Assembly (NCBI GenBank): GCA_932521035.1
Contig: OW051492.1
Span: 1,488,001 to 1,552,000 of the forward strand
Source of the DNA: Oscheius dolichura
Lineage: Eukaryota > Nematoda > Chromadorea > Rhabditida > Rhabditidae
DNA: 64,000 nucleotides
Direction: 5' to 3'
Of this stretch, positions 36,802-50,323 are shown piece after piece (position 1 is the first letter of the stretch; each line of letters opens with the position of its first letter). The notes under the pieces are model-generated. The model did not search any database. It was not told the DNA's origin and saw nothing but the letters and a program-made list of their open reading frames with translations. The translations under genes and the position numbers were made by a program.

Positions 36802-37488
36802 TTAAGCATCGGACGATGAATTATTGTTCTTGTCGGAAATGAGTTTCGATGCAATTGAGTCGCAATTAGAAAGGCACTTATTAACCATTTCTTCAACAAT
36901 CTGAATAGCCTTTTTGGAATAATCATAGTCTAAACTGACTGAATCGAGCTGCAAATTAATGTGTGAGTCGCGTCCAGCTTCTATCTCTTGACAAATATGG
37001 AGATTATGGTGTACATCCGGCTTAATATGACAGACGAGCCTTTCCAACAGTTCAACAACCTAAATCTAGGATAAACACATCATCTAGGGTGTTATTAGTG
37101 TTGTGCAACGTCGTTTTTTTTTCTTCAGAATACTACAAACCTGAGGAGAACAGGCTTGAACACGTTCTTCCATATCTTCTATCTCATCTTCTGCCCTTTG
37201 TGTTATTTCCAAGGTGTGTAGAGCATGTTCATGAGCAAGAACAGCTTGGTTTTCTCGGAGAAACTCTTCACGTTCCTAAATGTATAATTATGTAAGGGGA
37301 AAAGGGCTACAGACTTTTTTGAACTGGTTGGCTTCGGCTTCAGCTTCTATGCGTGCCTCTTTGACTCGTTTAATTTTCCGATTTCGAGCAGCAATAATAA
37401 GCTGATTCCCGCGGGCTTCAGCTTCACGGAGAAGTCGAATACACGCTACACCCGTGTTGTCTCCGGTTCTGTTCATCAGTTGAAACAT
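36802..37488 (-). CDS. V-ATPase subunit G-like protein with C-terminal extension
   Basis: Peripheral stalk subunit of the proton pump. The first ATG after a TTTCTTTTTAG acceptor is at 37486-37488: MFQLMNRTGDNTGVACIRLL, then the G-subunit helix REAEARGNQLIIAARNRKIK and RVKEARIEAEAEANQFKK. Next exon: REEFLRENQAVLAHEHALHT. Last exon: ERLVCHIKPDVHHNLHIC, matching the LLQLV.DIKPELHHNL end of VHA-10. About 45 extra residues follow, ending NNNSSSDA (stop 36802-36804). Total about 190 residues against about 126 for usual subunit G, so it is either a diverged vha-10 or a second isoform gene. Tail-to-tail with TAMM41. Confidence 0.75.
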
Positions 37489-37863
37489 GAATTCTTCGGT
37501 ATTTACACGGAAAAGGGAAAACCTAAAAAGAAACCGCCGCACGGCAGAAGTCGAACAAGAAATTACATCAGTTGGGACAATTCTGAACCGTCAGGGGATT
37601 ACCTATCCTTACAAAATGTTGTTTCAACCTCTTCGATCTCCAATTTCCTCAAATAGCCCCCTTTTTTTGCGAAAACAGTACCCAGTGACGTGAACGAAAA
37701 TAGATCCCGTGTTTGCGTAACCGAATTATTTCTTGAATTGTATTTTTTCAAGAAGAACACAACTTGCTGAATTCTCATTCTTTTTACGTTTTTCTTCTAT
37801 TTTCTTCCGTTCTTTCTATCAAAATACCGTGAAAATAACTGTGAATTATTTAGAAAGCTTCGC
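37489..37863. promoter_or_regulatory. Divergent promoter between the V-ATPase G-like gene and NOM1
   Basis: 375 bp, with the probable trans-splice acceptor of the minus gene near 37528 and a T-rich stretch before the NOM1 ATG. No repeat noted. Confidence 0.45.
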
Positions 37864-40800
37864 ATGGGTCTAGGAAAATGGAAAACAAGGAATCCACAGA
37901 ATTCAACTGACGGAGATCCCACTAAAACATTTGTACCAAGAAAACAACAAAGAAAAGAAGCAAAACAGCTAAAGAAGCTGCAAAGAATTGCTCATCATGA
38001 AAAGAAAAAGGTATGCCAAAGTTAGGAAAAAAGAAGTTGTTTGCTCAAACGTGGAGCTTGTCTATATAGCTTGCAGGATAAACGTAGTTGTATACTACAA
38101 GCAGTTCAATTGATGCGATTTATTGTATTTCAGGTTGAAACAGTAATGTCAGAGAGATTGAAGCCAGTTGATAACAAGAAGACGAAAAAAAGAAAATCGC
38201 GGACGGATGCTACTGAACATATCACAGATGTTTGTTTTGTAAAAAAGGCTATTTTATTTTTACATGTAGAAGATTTTGAAAAATAATGAAGTAGAAGAAG
38301 ATGATGAAGACATGTCAATCAGTGAAACATCTACAAAGCAGAAAAGGAATGATTCAGAAAACGAGGACGGCGAAGAAGAGCTATCGTATGAACAGTTCCA
38401 GAAGGAGTGCAAGGTAGTTTATTCCCTATTTATTTATTTGTTTCGTTTTATAGGAAAAGGAAAGAGAACGTCAAATGAACACAGATCTTGCCAGAGACGA
38501 TGATGTCGCTATTCATCGATATGGAAAATTGCTTGGATTGAACAAGAAGAAGACAGTGCCAAAATCTTTTTGCGAGGAAGGACTGGATTGTAAGATATTC
38601 TTTATAGCTGTACTATTTTTATCATTTAGTTTTACTCGAATTTTGCGATGCAGAAAATAGAAACGAATTGATAAAGAGTGATGGTACAATGGATTCTGAA
38701 AACCAGGAAGATGCTGAAGATGAAGAAGTTGAAGACGAAGATGTAGATGCTATTGATTTGAGCGAAGGAGAAGATGAACTATCAGATGAGGAGATAGACG
38801 ATGAAGAGGGAGATATTGAAGGCGAGTCTGAAGAGGTTTGTATTATTCTATCAAGTAATTTTTTGTTTGTTTTAGGAAGAGGAAGCAACAGTGGTGGAGG
38901 ATATGTATGGCAGAAATGTTGACAAGTTTGTAAAATACCCATCCTAGTTTATTAAAATTTAGACGGACAGGCGAATTGATCAAATATGACCCAAGGGCTG
39001 CTCGTAAAAAGTTGGAAGAGCTGGATAGCAAAGGTGGAACAGACAGCGAAATTAAAATGAAAATTGATAGAACTATTACTGGAATTATAAACAGGTATTG
39101 AACAATTATTGGGTAGTTCATAATGATATTTTTTAGACTTTCTGAGGCAACACTTATCAAAAGCAAGCAAATGTTTTTAGATCTATGGAATTCGAACTCT
39201 AAAAATGGTAAATAATGCTGCTTTTTTTCTATTTCTCCGTTTTCAGATGTTAAAAGTTCCCTAGCTAAAATAATTTGGAGAATGATTGGAGCTCCGTATC
39301 GTTTACAAGATAGTTTAATTTCAACCTATTCTCTTTTGCTAGGATTAATACATGCTACTATCAGTACTGAAATCTGTGAGCAGTCTTTTTTGTTTAATTT
39401 ATCGTAAATTTCAGCTTCTCATTTTGTTGAAGAGTTCTTTGTGGACTATACTAAAGTTATCAGCGAATCTCGTGTCCAAGATGATAAAGCAATGGAGAAT
39501 AAGACTGTATTACTTGCTAGCCTTATGAACTTCAGGGTATTTTGTATTTATTTCATCCTTATAACATTTTTATTATTCAGATTATTAAAAGCAGTGTCAT
39601 TTTAGAGCTTTTTGACAAACTTCTAGCTTCTTTCAATATAGATAACCTTCAACTGCTCTACACTCTTAGCATTTGTAATTTTAGACAATTTTCTTTATCA
39701 ATGCCGTTGCAGATTCTTATCGTACCATGAAAAAACAATGCTGGCTTGCGTTCTTAGAAAAATTATCCAATATCCAGAACAAGTTGCAAGAAAGTCCTCT
39801 CGGTAGCCTGTAAGTAAATCTTCTTGCTTTAATTTATTGTATTTTTAGGCCCAGAGCTAAATTTCTTGGAGAACAAATTGGTGATTTGAAGAAATCTCCA
39901 CCAGCCAACGTTGATCTTTCTGTTATGGAACAACATCAGAAAATGCTTTATGGGCTACTGAAAAGTTCGTTTTTCTATCTGATTTTATGGAATTCAACGT
40001 TTAGAAGAGAAAACAGAAGTAGAAAGAGAGTTAGGCATGAGCTTAGAAGATCTTCTTCTAGCAGAAGAAAGGGGTCGCTGGTTTGTAACTTTTTAAAATT
40101 GTAAATTAATGATTTTTAGGTGGGTTGTTGGTTCTGCCTTCCATTTGCCAACTGATACTCTCCAAGGCACAATTCTTTCTTCAAATGATGCAGCTAAAGG
40201 CCCAGCATTCTCCCAGGAGTTATTAGATCTTGCTCAAAAGGCAAAAATGAATACAGCTATCAGAAGGAACATTTTCTGCACTATAGGTTCGCCGTTTCCT
40301 TTATTTTTTTAAATTTCCTATTTCAGCTTCCGCCAGTAATGAAGACGAAACATTTGAAAAATTATTAAGGCTCTCTCTAAAAGGACAACAAGAACGAGAC
40401 ATAATATACGTAATTATTCAAATGTTGCTCAAGGAGAAGCAATTCAATCTTTACTATCCAACTTTAGTGGCAAGATTTTGCAATTATGATCGGAGATTTA
40501 TTGTGGGTGGTGTTGTTTTGCCCATTTAATGTTATTGTCTAGTTAACAACTCAATTTGCCATATGGGATAGGATACGAGAAGTCGGCTCATTAAAACCAA
40601 AAGCGAGAAATCATTTGGCTCTTTTTATCCATAATCTTATTTACACAGAAACTATGCATATTACCGTATTAAAGGTACGTGAACTTTTATATTATCGCTA
40701 ACAAATAATCTAGGTTGTTGAATGGGCTATGTTGACATCAGCCATTAGTTCTGTCCTACGTCGAATTTTTACTCAATTAGCGGAATGCCCTCTGACAAAA

Positions 40801-40978
40801 TTAAAACGAATTTTCCAACCCATTATTGATGGTAAAAAGGATTCCAATTTAACAGAAGGACTTCGTCTCTTCCTACAGGTTCTTTGGTTTATTTTCCACC
40901 ATATAGTAGTCACTTCAGATAAACTTTGCGGATTCTCCTGTTTACAAGAAAGTAGAGGAGTGGTTCTGTGGATTTTAG
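37864..40978 (+). CDS. NOM1: NOM1/Sgd1-like nucleolar MIF4G-MA3 protein
   Basis: Nucleolar factor for 18S rRNA and 40S subunit maturation. Start 37864: MGLGKWKTRNPQNSTDGDPT. The basic N-terminus (RKQQRKEAKQLKKLQRIAHH) is followed by an acidic region (EDEEVEDEDVDAIDLSEGED). The MIF4G core begins RTGELIKYDPRAARKKLEE, then KIIWRMIGAPYRLQDSLIST and YSLLLGLIHATIS; later exons carry SSHFVEEFFVDYTKVISESR and the MA3-type C-terminal domain. The final exon is phase-consistent after a 40 bp intron: EGLRLFLQ joined to INFADSPVYKKVEEWFCGF, TAG at 40976-40978. About 18 exons. The KATNIP-like gene starts 285 bp downstream on the same strand. Confidence 0.85.
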
Positions 40979-41263
40979 TTATTACTGTTGTTACGTTTGT
41001 TGAGCTTGTTATTGTTTTTGTTACAAAATGAAAATACTATGCAACGCTTATTTTTAGATCTTTTTATTTTCAAACCCTTATGAATGCATTGCAATCAGCG
41101 CGTAGGAGCTGTCTGGTGATATCCGCACCGGAACAATTAGATTCAGTAGTCGGGGGAGGTGAGATCGCCGAGACCTCCGTCGGTTTCCATAGTGACGCGC
41201 CTTTTCTACTGCGGCTGCTTTGTGTTGAGCCACTCTTTTACCTTTCCCCCCAGAGGAAGCGCC
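40979..41263 (+). promoter_or_regulatory. Intercistronic region with strong trans-splice acceptor
   Basis: Ends in TACCTTTCCCCCCAG (41252), 11 bases before the next ATG, so the downstream gene is probably trans-spliced and the pair may be an operon. The middle part is GC-richer than usual. Confidence 0.45.
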
Positions 41264-44200
41264 CATGAACGGCGATTCCGAAGAATTCTCAGATGAACAA
41301 CCATTGTAAGTTTTGAAGATGAAAAGCATCGTATGACGAGTATTCAGCGAGATCCCCGAGCTTCCAGCAGGCGAAATTTTGAGACTTGAGCTCTTGTCTA
41401 ATTGGGGTGACGAAACATACATTGGTCTAAATGCAATTGAAGTCTTTTCCGAAACGGGAAAACGAGTCGAAATCCGGGAGGTTAGTTTTCCAAAAATGAT
41501 AATTTTCTCGTTGTTATTGGTATGAGTACAGCGCGAAAAAGCAAAACAACAAAGAACACTACTTCCGACGAGTTATTACCCGTGAAAATAGCCTCACTAT
41601 ATAGTAGTATTCACACGGGATTGTTCCGTTTCGGTTGAATGAATCTATTATGCTGAAAATTGCGACAGATGTAAAGAAAAATATGATTATGACATGAAGA
41701 GAGTAATAAAGAACGACTGACATAAAAATAGACAAAACATAAAAGCTTATAAATTCAGATAACATGCACAAAAGGAGACAATGTCAATTCGCTTGTATTC
41801 GATGCGGGAATGTCAACAGTTTGGAGAACTGTAAGTCTTCCCCTATTTTTCATATCAAAAATATCTTTCCAGTTTGTCGATGACTTCGGTCACGGTCCAG
41901 ACATAATTCTAAATTTTGCTGGTGTACAAAAAATTGCTATGATTCGTATCTGGGTAAGTCTAATTCGCCCCTTGAAAAATCTGATTAAGCCGTGTCATGC
42001 GATTCGCTTGACCGGCTTCAAATCAGTTGTGTATACATATAAATAAATGCGGCATGTGGTAGATTATCATTAGACATCAAAAAACAGAAAGGGCATATAC
42101 AAGGAAAAAGGTTTACGGAAGCTGTATTTCTGCAAAAAAGTGAACAAAATTGGGCTATGCTTGATGTTTAGCGCGTGATTTTCCATCAACCCGTACTGAA
42201 ATAATCATTGTTTCTCTTTGATTGTCCCGTTTTTGGTAAATTTTACAAGAAAGAACATATAAAATTGATAGCAAATGAATAAAAAAATTACAAATAATTT
42301 TAGAATTACAACGAATCACGTGTACATGCGCAAATTGGTGTAAAATCGGTGAAATTGATCCTGGATGAACGGCTGATCTTCTACGGCGACATCAATCCCG
42401 CCTACAAATCCGATACTGAATTTGAACCCATGGGAGATGTTGGTTGCCCCATTAACAAGTGTAAAATAACTTTTAGACAGTTCTTTTCACAACAGATGAA
42501 GGAATTTTGGAAGCTATTGCTGAAAATGACGTTTGCCTCTTGCCAGACGCTTTGATTCATCAATCTTCACTGGAAAAACCATTAGTTGGTAATAATTCTA
42601 TAAATTGGAAAGAGAAAGAATATTTTTAGATCTGGATCCGGTGATTTTAACTCCCTTCCGGCCAAATACTGCAGAAATTTGCGAATTGAAAGAGATGGCC
42701 CGGCCGCATAGTGAAGAATGCAGGGGAAATAAGGAAATAGGTGCCGGGCCTAAAGTTAAAGGTCAGTTTTTGTTAAAACATCATGCAAAATACAAGTATC
42801 TACACAAAAAAATATTCAAATCAAAAAAAGAATCAATTTGGTACAAAATAAAGAAGAAAACTCGAAAAACAGAACAAAATGACCGGTTGGAGAGCCGCGC
42901 CGACGCTCCCGTAAAATCTCGGCAGTTGGCGGGGTAGGCGCGCTGCAGCACGAAATCAAAAGACCCGCGCGCTGCCGAGATTTTACGGGTGCAGCCGCAA
43001 GCAAAAGTAGGGGTTCTTCAAGAAGCTTACACTTTCTAGACTCCCAAAAAGTTGATTACTCGTATTTTTTTTCAATTTTCTCCTCCTATAGTCAATTTCC
43101 AGTGCTGCACTTCGAGCTGATCTCCAATTGGGGTCACCAGGATCTCATTGGCCTGACTGGAATAGGTTTCATTGGCCCTGGCGGCACTTCCATAAATTTA
43201 AAGTACAGCGATGTGGTTATCGCTGCGCCTGGCAGTGATTCCGGCATAGAGAGGTCCATTTTCCCCCTTTTTGACCCCCAAAAATTCTATTTTTAGACTC
43301 CTAAACGGTCAAAATCTTGGTCGAAACCCTGCCGACATGTGGATTACCCCGTTCAGTTCGAAGAAGTCGACGACGATCACCATCCAATTTGCCAAATCCT
43401 TCCCGGTGACGGGCGTCTCCCTCTGGAATTATAACGCCTCTCCGGAGACATCCTACGCCGGGGTGAAATATATGAATATCTATGTCAACGGGAAGGTTAC
43501 GGTACAAAATGTACTGTTGAGGAAAGCGCCAGGTAAATATCAAGGACAAGAGCCCCTTGTGAGACAAAGTTATGGGGAAAAGGAGTAAATAACCATTTTT
43601 GGAGGCAAGGAAAGGGAAAAACAGGAGGAAAAGACGGAAAACTGACCGTATAGGGAGTAATTTTGGAATGGGGCGGAAATACTGGTCTATTCTTGGCTCC
43701 ATGATAGTTTTCCCGCGCGCCCGCACCCGTAAAATCTTGGCAGCAGGAAGAAAATGAGAGCGAGGCGGCTTTGTAGCGCGCCCAGTAAAAGAAGATTCAG
43801 CTGCCGAGATATTATGGGTGCGGCGCCCGTGAGAAATATATTCCAGGAGCCCCAAAAATCCATCTAAAAATATGAAAATTTACTATTTTATATTAATAAT
43901 TACGTCCTCCCCGTTAAAATCCATCCATTTCCAGGTTTTGTCTATTTCGACTTTGTGCAGGACGTCTTCTTCGACGCGCCTTCCAGTCTCAAGTCCAATA
44001 TCCCCCGTCCGCTGACCCATAGTGTCTGTGGCTGTCAGTTTCCCACCATTTTTCCTTTTCCAACCCCTAAATATTCCAGTTATCTTCCAATTGAAACTGC
44101 TCTCCACCTGGGGTGACGAGTTTTATATCGGCCTGAATGGAATCGAACTTTTTGGCCAGAAAGACGAAAAAATCCGGATAAAGACCCACAGTTAGACAGC

Positions 44201-45567
44201 CAAACAGCCACAACTCACCCCCTTTTAAATTCAGATCTAGCCGCCTTTCCAGAATCTGTAAATATTCTCCCGGCTGTAGATGGTGACCCAAGGACCAGTG
44301 AAAATCTTATAACGGGACCGAATGATACAGACAAGTTGGCGGGAAATGGGGCAAATTTGAATTTTGACCATTCCAGCCCGGCTAATATGTGGCTAACTCC
44401 CCTTCTGCCGAACAGATGTGCCCGGGTGTTTTTCATCTTCGACGTGCCGACTTTCCTCTCAAAAATAATACTGTATAATTATAGAAAAACACCGACGAGA
44501 GGAGTCAGACACGTATCGGTAAGTGCATGATGTTTACAAGGCATAAAGGAACAATGGGTGGAATTCTTGCCTTTTACCTGTACTAGAAATGTTTAGAGCG
44601 ACCTACTGTACTCCAAGAACATGTTTAGGTCCCGAAGGGAAAGTACAGTAAGCCTCACAAGTACTCAAGAAGGTCCATTTCTAGACTAGGAATTTTCTGG
44701 TTCCCGTGCGCTCGCACCCGTAAAAACTCGGCAGTTCGCGGCTCTTTGTATTTCCTGTCGCAGCGCGCCTATCCCACCAGCTGCCGAGATTTTACGGGTG
44801 CAGGCGCGCTGGAAACCAGAAGTGCTCACACGGGAATGTTTTAACTTTAAGGTGGCTTCACGGCTCGAGACCTATACCGTTCGAAAGAGCGTAAAAAATT
44901 ATGGTAGAAGTCACTTTCAAATTTTACTCAATGATCCCCGTAACGGGACAGTGACGCCGGAAAAGTCGGTTAAAATTGACGAAAATCGACAAAAATGACC
45001 GTCGAAACAGGAACCATGAAAGCGACTACTAGAATGTGAAGCAGTGGCCGAGTGGATAGTGCACTTGACTATGAATCTTGCCGTGAAGCCACCTTAAAGG
45101 GACTGTCAGGGACCTTGTTTGATTACGGTAGGCGCCCCCTCAAAAGTTTACGATTTCGTAATATTTTTACGAAATATGTCACCATAGACGTTCAGAAAAT
45201 GTCAAAAACGAGAAAAAAATTCAAAAATTCGTGTTCCGCCAAAGCGCGCCAAAGGCGGAAGACGCTAGTTAGTTCAGACGCTGCAGGACCCGCTACTGAA
45301 AAAAAAGGTCCCTGACAGTCCCTTTAAAGTTAAAACATTCCCTTGTCAGACTATGAAAACTCCAAAATTCTCAAAATAAACGGAATTTTGACTAATTTTT
45401 TAGGAAAATAGGTTACTGTACATAACTGAATAAACTGAACTATAAAAAGCATAAAAAATATGAATTTTCAGCTCTCGGTGGACGATATAATCGTCTTTTC
45501 GGGCGAGGTTCCACAAAGCAGTGCTGAAGAGACCGGGCTGCTTTCCATCGACCTTCGGGATTTCTAA
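41264..45567 (+). CDS. KATNIP: KATNIP-type (KIAA0556, DUF4457) repeat protein
   Basis: Microtubule- and cilium-associated katanin-interacting family. Start 41264: MNGDSEEFSDEQPF. At least three related units can be read: ILRLELLSNWGDETYIGLNA with IEVFSETGKRVEI, FELISNWGHQDLIGLTGIGF, and FQLKLLSTWGDEFYIGLNGI with ELFGQKD. Each resembles the L-S-T-W-G-D-x-x-Y-x-G-L-x-G-I-E motif of human KATNIP. Between them come VWITPF- and MWLTPLL-type segments and FIFDVPTFLSKIILYNYRKT, again family blocks. It ends SAEETGLLSIDLRDF, TAA 45565-45567. The protein (estimated 550-650 residues) is much shorter than the 1600-residue human one. Its introns hold three full palindromic elements and the nested TTAA MITEs, so the gene is long for its coding size. 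Confidence 0.75.
42897..42997. repeat. Full palindromic element in a KATNIP intron
   Basis: Left arm CGACGCTCCCGTAAAATCTC, right arm GCTGCCGAGATTTTACGGGT; about 101 bp with GC-rich ends. Confidence 0.8.
43714..43829. repeat. Full palindromic element in a KATNIP intron
   Basis: Left arm CCCGCACCCGTAAAATCTTGG, right arm CTGCCGAGATATTATGGGTG; each arm has one or two private changes, so the copy is older. Confidence 0.78.
44181..44214 (+). repeat. Short copy of the CCACAGTTAGACAG dispersed motif
   Basis: CCCACAGTTAGACAGCCAAA then CAGCCACAACTCAC in a KATNIP intron. The same motif forms clusters at 45665 (reverse) and 46687. Confidence 0.6.
44705..44809. repeat. Full palindromic element in a KATNIP intron
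   Basis: Left arm TCGCACCCGTAAAAACTCGG, right arm CTGCCGAGATTTTACGGGTG. The spacer contains GCGCGCCTATCCCACCAG as in the dnj-27 copy, which shows a shared family core and not just matching arms. Confidence 0.83.
44832..45342. mobile_element. MITE A, with long terminal inverted repeats, interrupted by MITE B
   Basis: Left arm GGGAATGTTTTAACTTTAAG continues with GTGGCTTCACGG. The right arm is CCGTGAAGCCACC, then the B insertion, then TTAAAGTTAAAACATTCCC. Removing B restores a perfect ~32 bp inverted repeat. The interior contains a tRNA-like A-box string (GTGGCCGAGTGGATAGTGCA). No ORF. The outer target duplication is unclear. Confidence 0.75.
45098..45323. mobile_element. MITE B, TTAA-flanked, copy 1
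   Basis: 226 bp with ends AGGGACTGTCAGGGACC and the reverse complement, flanked by TTAA on both sides (45094-45097 and 45324-45327). It sits inside the right arm of MITE A. The TTAA duplication suggests a piggyBac-like or other TTAA-specific transposase. Confidence 0.85.
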
Positions 45568-46445
45568 AAACTTTTCCAAGCGTGACTGTATATCTCATAT
45601 GATCGGCAGTTCGTGATTTTCTGTGATGTTTTTCCTTTTCACTGGTCTAATAAAACTTTTCTATCGTCGGGCTGTCTAACTGTGGTTATTCTGACTGGCT
45701 AACTATGGCTCTTTTGGCTGTCTAACTGTGGCTCCAATTTTCCCCTACAGCCTAGTTTGTGGTCTCTTTCTTCCCCCTCTTCTTCCCAAAAGTCTAATAA
45801 AATTGACAAGGATACACATTTCCCCGCTAAGCAGATTAAGTTCTTAGCAAGGAAGATGGGAAGAAGGAGAGGGGAGATAACAGAACCGGGCGTGGATAAC
45901 CTTTGGAATTGGAAAAAGGCAGCAATACAATTTTTCGTAGGGTATAGGAAACTCATGGTTTATTCTTGATGTAAAAATTGAACTTTAACGTTTTTTGAAA
46001 AGATTTATAGCACAAAATGTTCAGCACATCGAGATCTACAAGACGTTATTGGTCACTTCCCGTTTAGTAAAAAACGTTTCAATTTTTAAACCATTTTTCA
46101 TTTTGGCGGCATTTTGCCGCGACCTAACGTTTAAACTCGAAATAATTCCATGATATTCAACACATTGCTAAATAAGTTTATAGTTAGAATGTAGCCCAGA
46201 AAATTCTCTACAAAACGTTATATTGCATATAATTTGTAAGAATAATTAAAATATATTAGAGACAATAATATGCGCGGTACCGTTTTCTTGCCCGAAATCT
46301 TTAGTTTCCCCTTATTTTCCGCGGTTATTATCAGTTAACCAAAAGAGCAAAGAAGAAATATTCGTGGAGTTAAGAAGGAGAAGAAGTCGGCTTAAAGTTT
46401 TACTGGCCAAATGATAAAAGATAAGGGGGAAATCATTCCCCAGCC
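45568..46445. other. Intergenic between KATNIP and the first aspartic protease
   Basis: Holds the reverse cluster of the CCACAGTTAGACAG motif (45665-45737) and AT-rich sequence; an open frame at 45757-45969 has no support. The protease promoter should lie near 46250-46440. Confidence 0.4.
45665..45737 (-). repeat. Cluster of GGCTGTCTAACTGTGG motifs
   Basis: Three imperfect copies (GGGCTGTCTAACTGTGG, CTGGCTAACTATGGC and GGCTGTCTAACTGTGGC) with irregular spacing; reverse complement of the cluster in the protease intron. Confidence 0.65.
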
Positions 46446-48479
<2,034 letters not shown>

Positions 48480-49172
48480 AGAACGGAAAGAATAAAGCCA
48501 TCTTCATATTGTCAACCAAAAATGTAACAGAGGGGAAGGGAGGACATTTTGGCCGGTGGGGCGATAAAAATTGATGTATTTCGATAGTAAAATATTGGCA
48601 GAATTGAAGAGATCGTGGGAAATGAACGGGATGCCAAGGTTGATGTTTTCTCAAATGGAGATGTTGATCATGTCGTAAGTGCCTCCAACATTACAGCCAG
48701 CTGCTAATCCAGGCCACAATGTTTCGAAGCGATAAGGCTAAAAATAAAGTAAATGAACAGCAACAAATCCTAAATACTTACTAGAATTTTCATCTCTACT
48801 CTTTGGCGTAAATGATCCATTACTCTTATAAGATTGTTGTGAGATATATGTCAACTTTAAGCGTTTTGGTTATCCTAGATTGTTTGCAGTTATAAGCACC
48901 CAGCACCGTTTAGATAGTAAATAAGGGTAGGGGTGATGGTCTTGGCAGCATTCTTGAACATATCCATAGGCAGGAACGTTGTTTACTTACCCATGGACCA
49001 ATACGGGTTGTATAGAGTGGCGGGACAAGGAGAACATCTTTCTAGCGCTGCTACGGTTTGTATGCCAAGCGATGCATGTCCTTAGTGCCTTCTTCTTTTC
49101 TCTTCAATCAATTCCAACGGCCTGTTGTGCTCTCGCATTTGCCCTTTATGCGACAGTAGCCATTACGAGGTG
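48480..49172. other. Region downstream of the protease
   Basis: Protease 3' flank, then a minus-strand gene fragment (48651-48835) and unassigned sequence up to the TA-flanked palindrome at 49173. Confidence 0.4.
48651..48835 (-). pseudogene. Gene fragment resembling mid-part of COQ9
   Basis: Two phase-0 exons (about 48782-48835 and 48651-48737, intron 44 bp) read ISHNNLIRVMDHLRQRVEMK and ILPYRFETLWPGLAAGC, then a stop after NVGGTYDMINISI. The R-x-x-M-x-x-P-Y...W-P...A pattern resembles the COQ9 lipid-binding region, a mitochondrial ubiquinone factor. The rest of the family (a long C-terminal helical part) is not seen downstream. Either a truncated fragment or the tail of an unrecognised gene. 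Confidence 0.35.
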
Positions 49173-50265
49173 TACAGTAGTGGTCAAAAGTTTATAAAAT
49201 ATCGTTTTTCCTGAATATCTCGCCCATCTCTCCATGAATTTCTACCAAATTTTAAACACACATTAACAATTGCATAAGAAATCATATTCATGGATAAAAA
49301 CCATTAGTATTGTAGAGGGAAAAAAATTAGACGATTTTTATTGATCTGGCGCGGGTCAAAAGTTTATAAAATTCAACGTTTTGAGGTTTCTGGAGGCATT
49401 TTTCTACCATTTTATGCTTTTCACACCTGCTGGAGTAAGTATCAACCTCGTATCAACACTCCTGCTCAAGAAAATCCTCAGGATTATAACATAGAACTCA
49501 CCCCCAAAACCCGGCATTTTGTTCAGAAATCGGAGACATTGAGACATTCCTGGGCCCACACGAAAATTCGGCTAGAAAAAAGAAAACTGAGTACAAGGTT
49601 AGATAGAGCACGTCGTGACGGTCAATTCCCCATAAGAAAGCTATATAAAAGTGAGGAGTTAGGCGTATGTGAGATGGCCCGATGTGCCGAGCCTGCGATT
49701 TGAAAGAATTCAGTACAAAATGTTCCCAAAAGCGCCGTTTTCCGGCTTAGGTGCCTAGGGTCATCTCCCGATTCTCAAAAACGTCGACTTCCAGCATCTG
49801 TTATATACCGAATTGATCGTCACGACGTGCTCTATCTAACCTTGTACTCAGTTTTCTTTTTTCTAGCCGAATTTTCGTGTGGGCCCAGGAATGTCTCAAT
49901 GTCTCCGATTTCTGAACAAAATGCCGGGTTTTGATGGTGAGTTCTATGTTATAATCCTGAGGATTTTCTTGAGCAGGAGTGTTGATACGAGGTTGATACT
50001 TACTCCAGCAGGTGTGAAAAGCATAAAATGGTAGAAAAATGCCTCCAGAAACCTCAAAACGTTGAATTTTATAAACTTTTGACCCGCGCCAGATCAATAA
50101 AAATCGTCTAATTTTTTTCCCTCTACAATACTAATGGTTTTTATCCTTGAATATGATTTCTTATGCAATTGTTAATGTGTGTTTAAAATTTGGTAGAAAT
50201 TCATGGAGAGATGGGCGAGATATTCAGGGAAAACGAAATTTTATAAACTTTTGACCACTACTGTA
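49173..50265. mobile_element. TA-flanked 1.09 kb palindrome (Tc1/mariner-type non-autonomous), element 1
   Basis: Termini TACAGTAGTGGTCAAAAGTT and the reverse complement. Two arms of about 455 bp face each other around a loop of about 180 bp (49629-49808). The same open frame (MIWRGSKVYKIQRFEVSGG...) appears on the plus strand at 49341 and on the minus strand at 50097 because the arms are almost identical. The subterminal GGTCAAAAGTTTATAAAAT recurs inside each arm near 49355 and 50080. No transposase domain. The TA target is typical of Tc1/mariner elements. Confidence 0.85.
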
Positions 50266-50323
50266 TCTGTGCTATAATGCCGTTCAGAAAACCTAGAAAA
50301 CTCCCTCTAACTTTGATAATTCT

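Noticed and set aside
45040-45090. Possible tRNA gene inside MITE A
   Set aside because: Only the 5' A-box-like part is present; the rest is MITE sequence.
49341-50097. Long open frames in the 1.09 kb palindrome arms
   Set aside because: No transposase catalytic motif is visible and the frame runs through the subterminal repeat; probably unselected.
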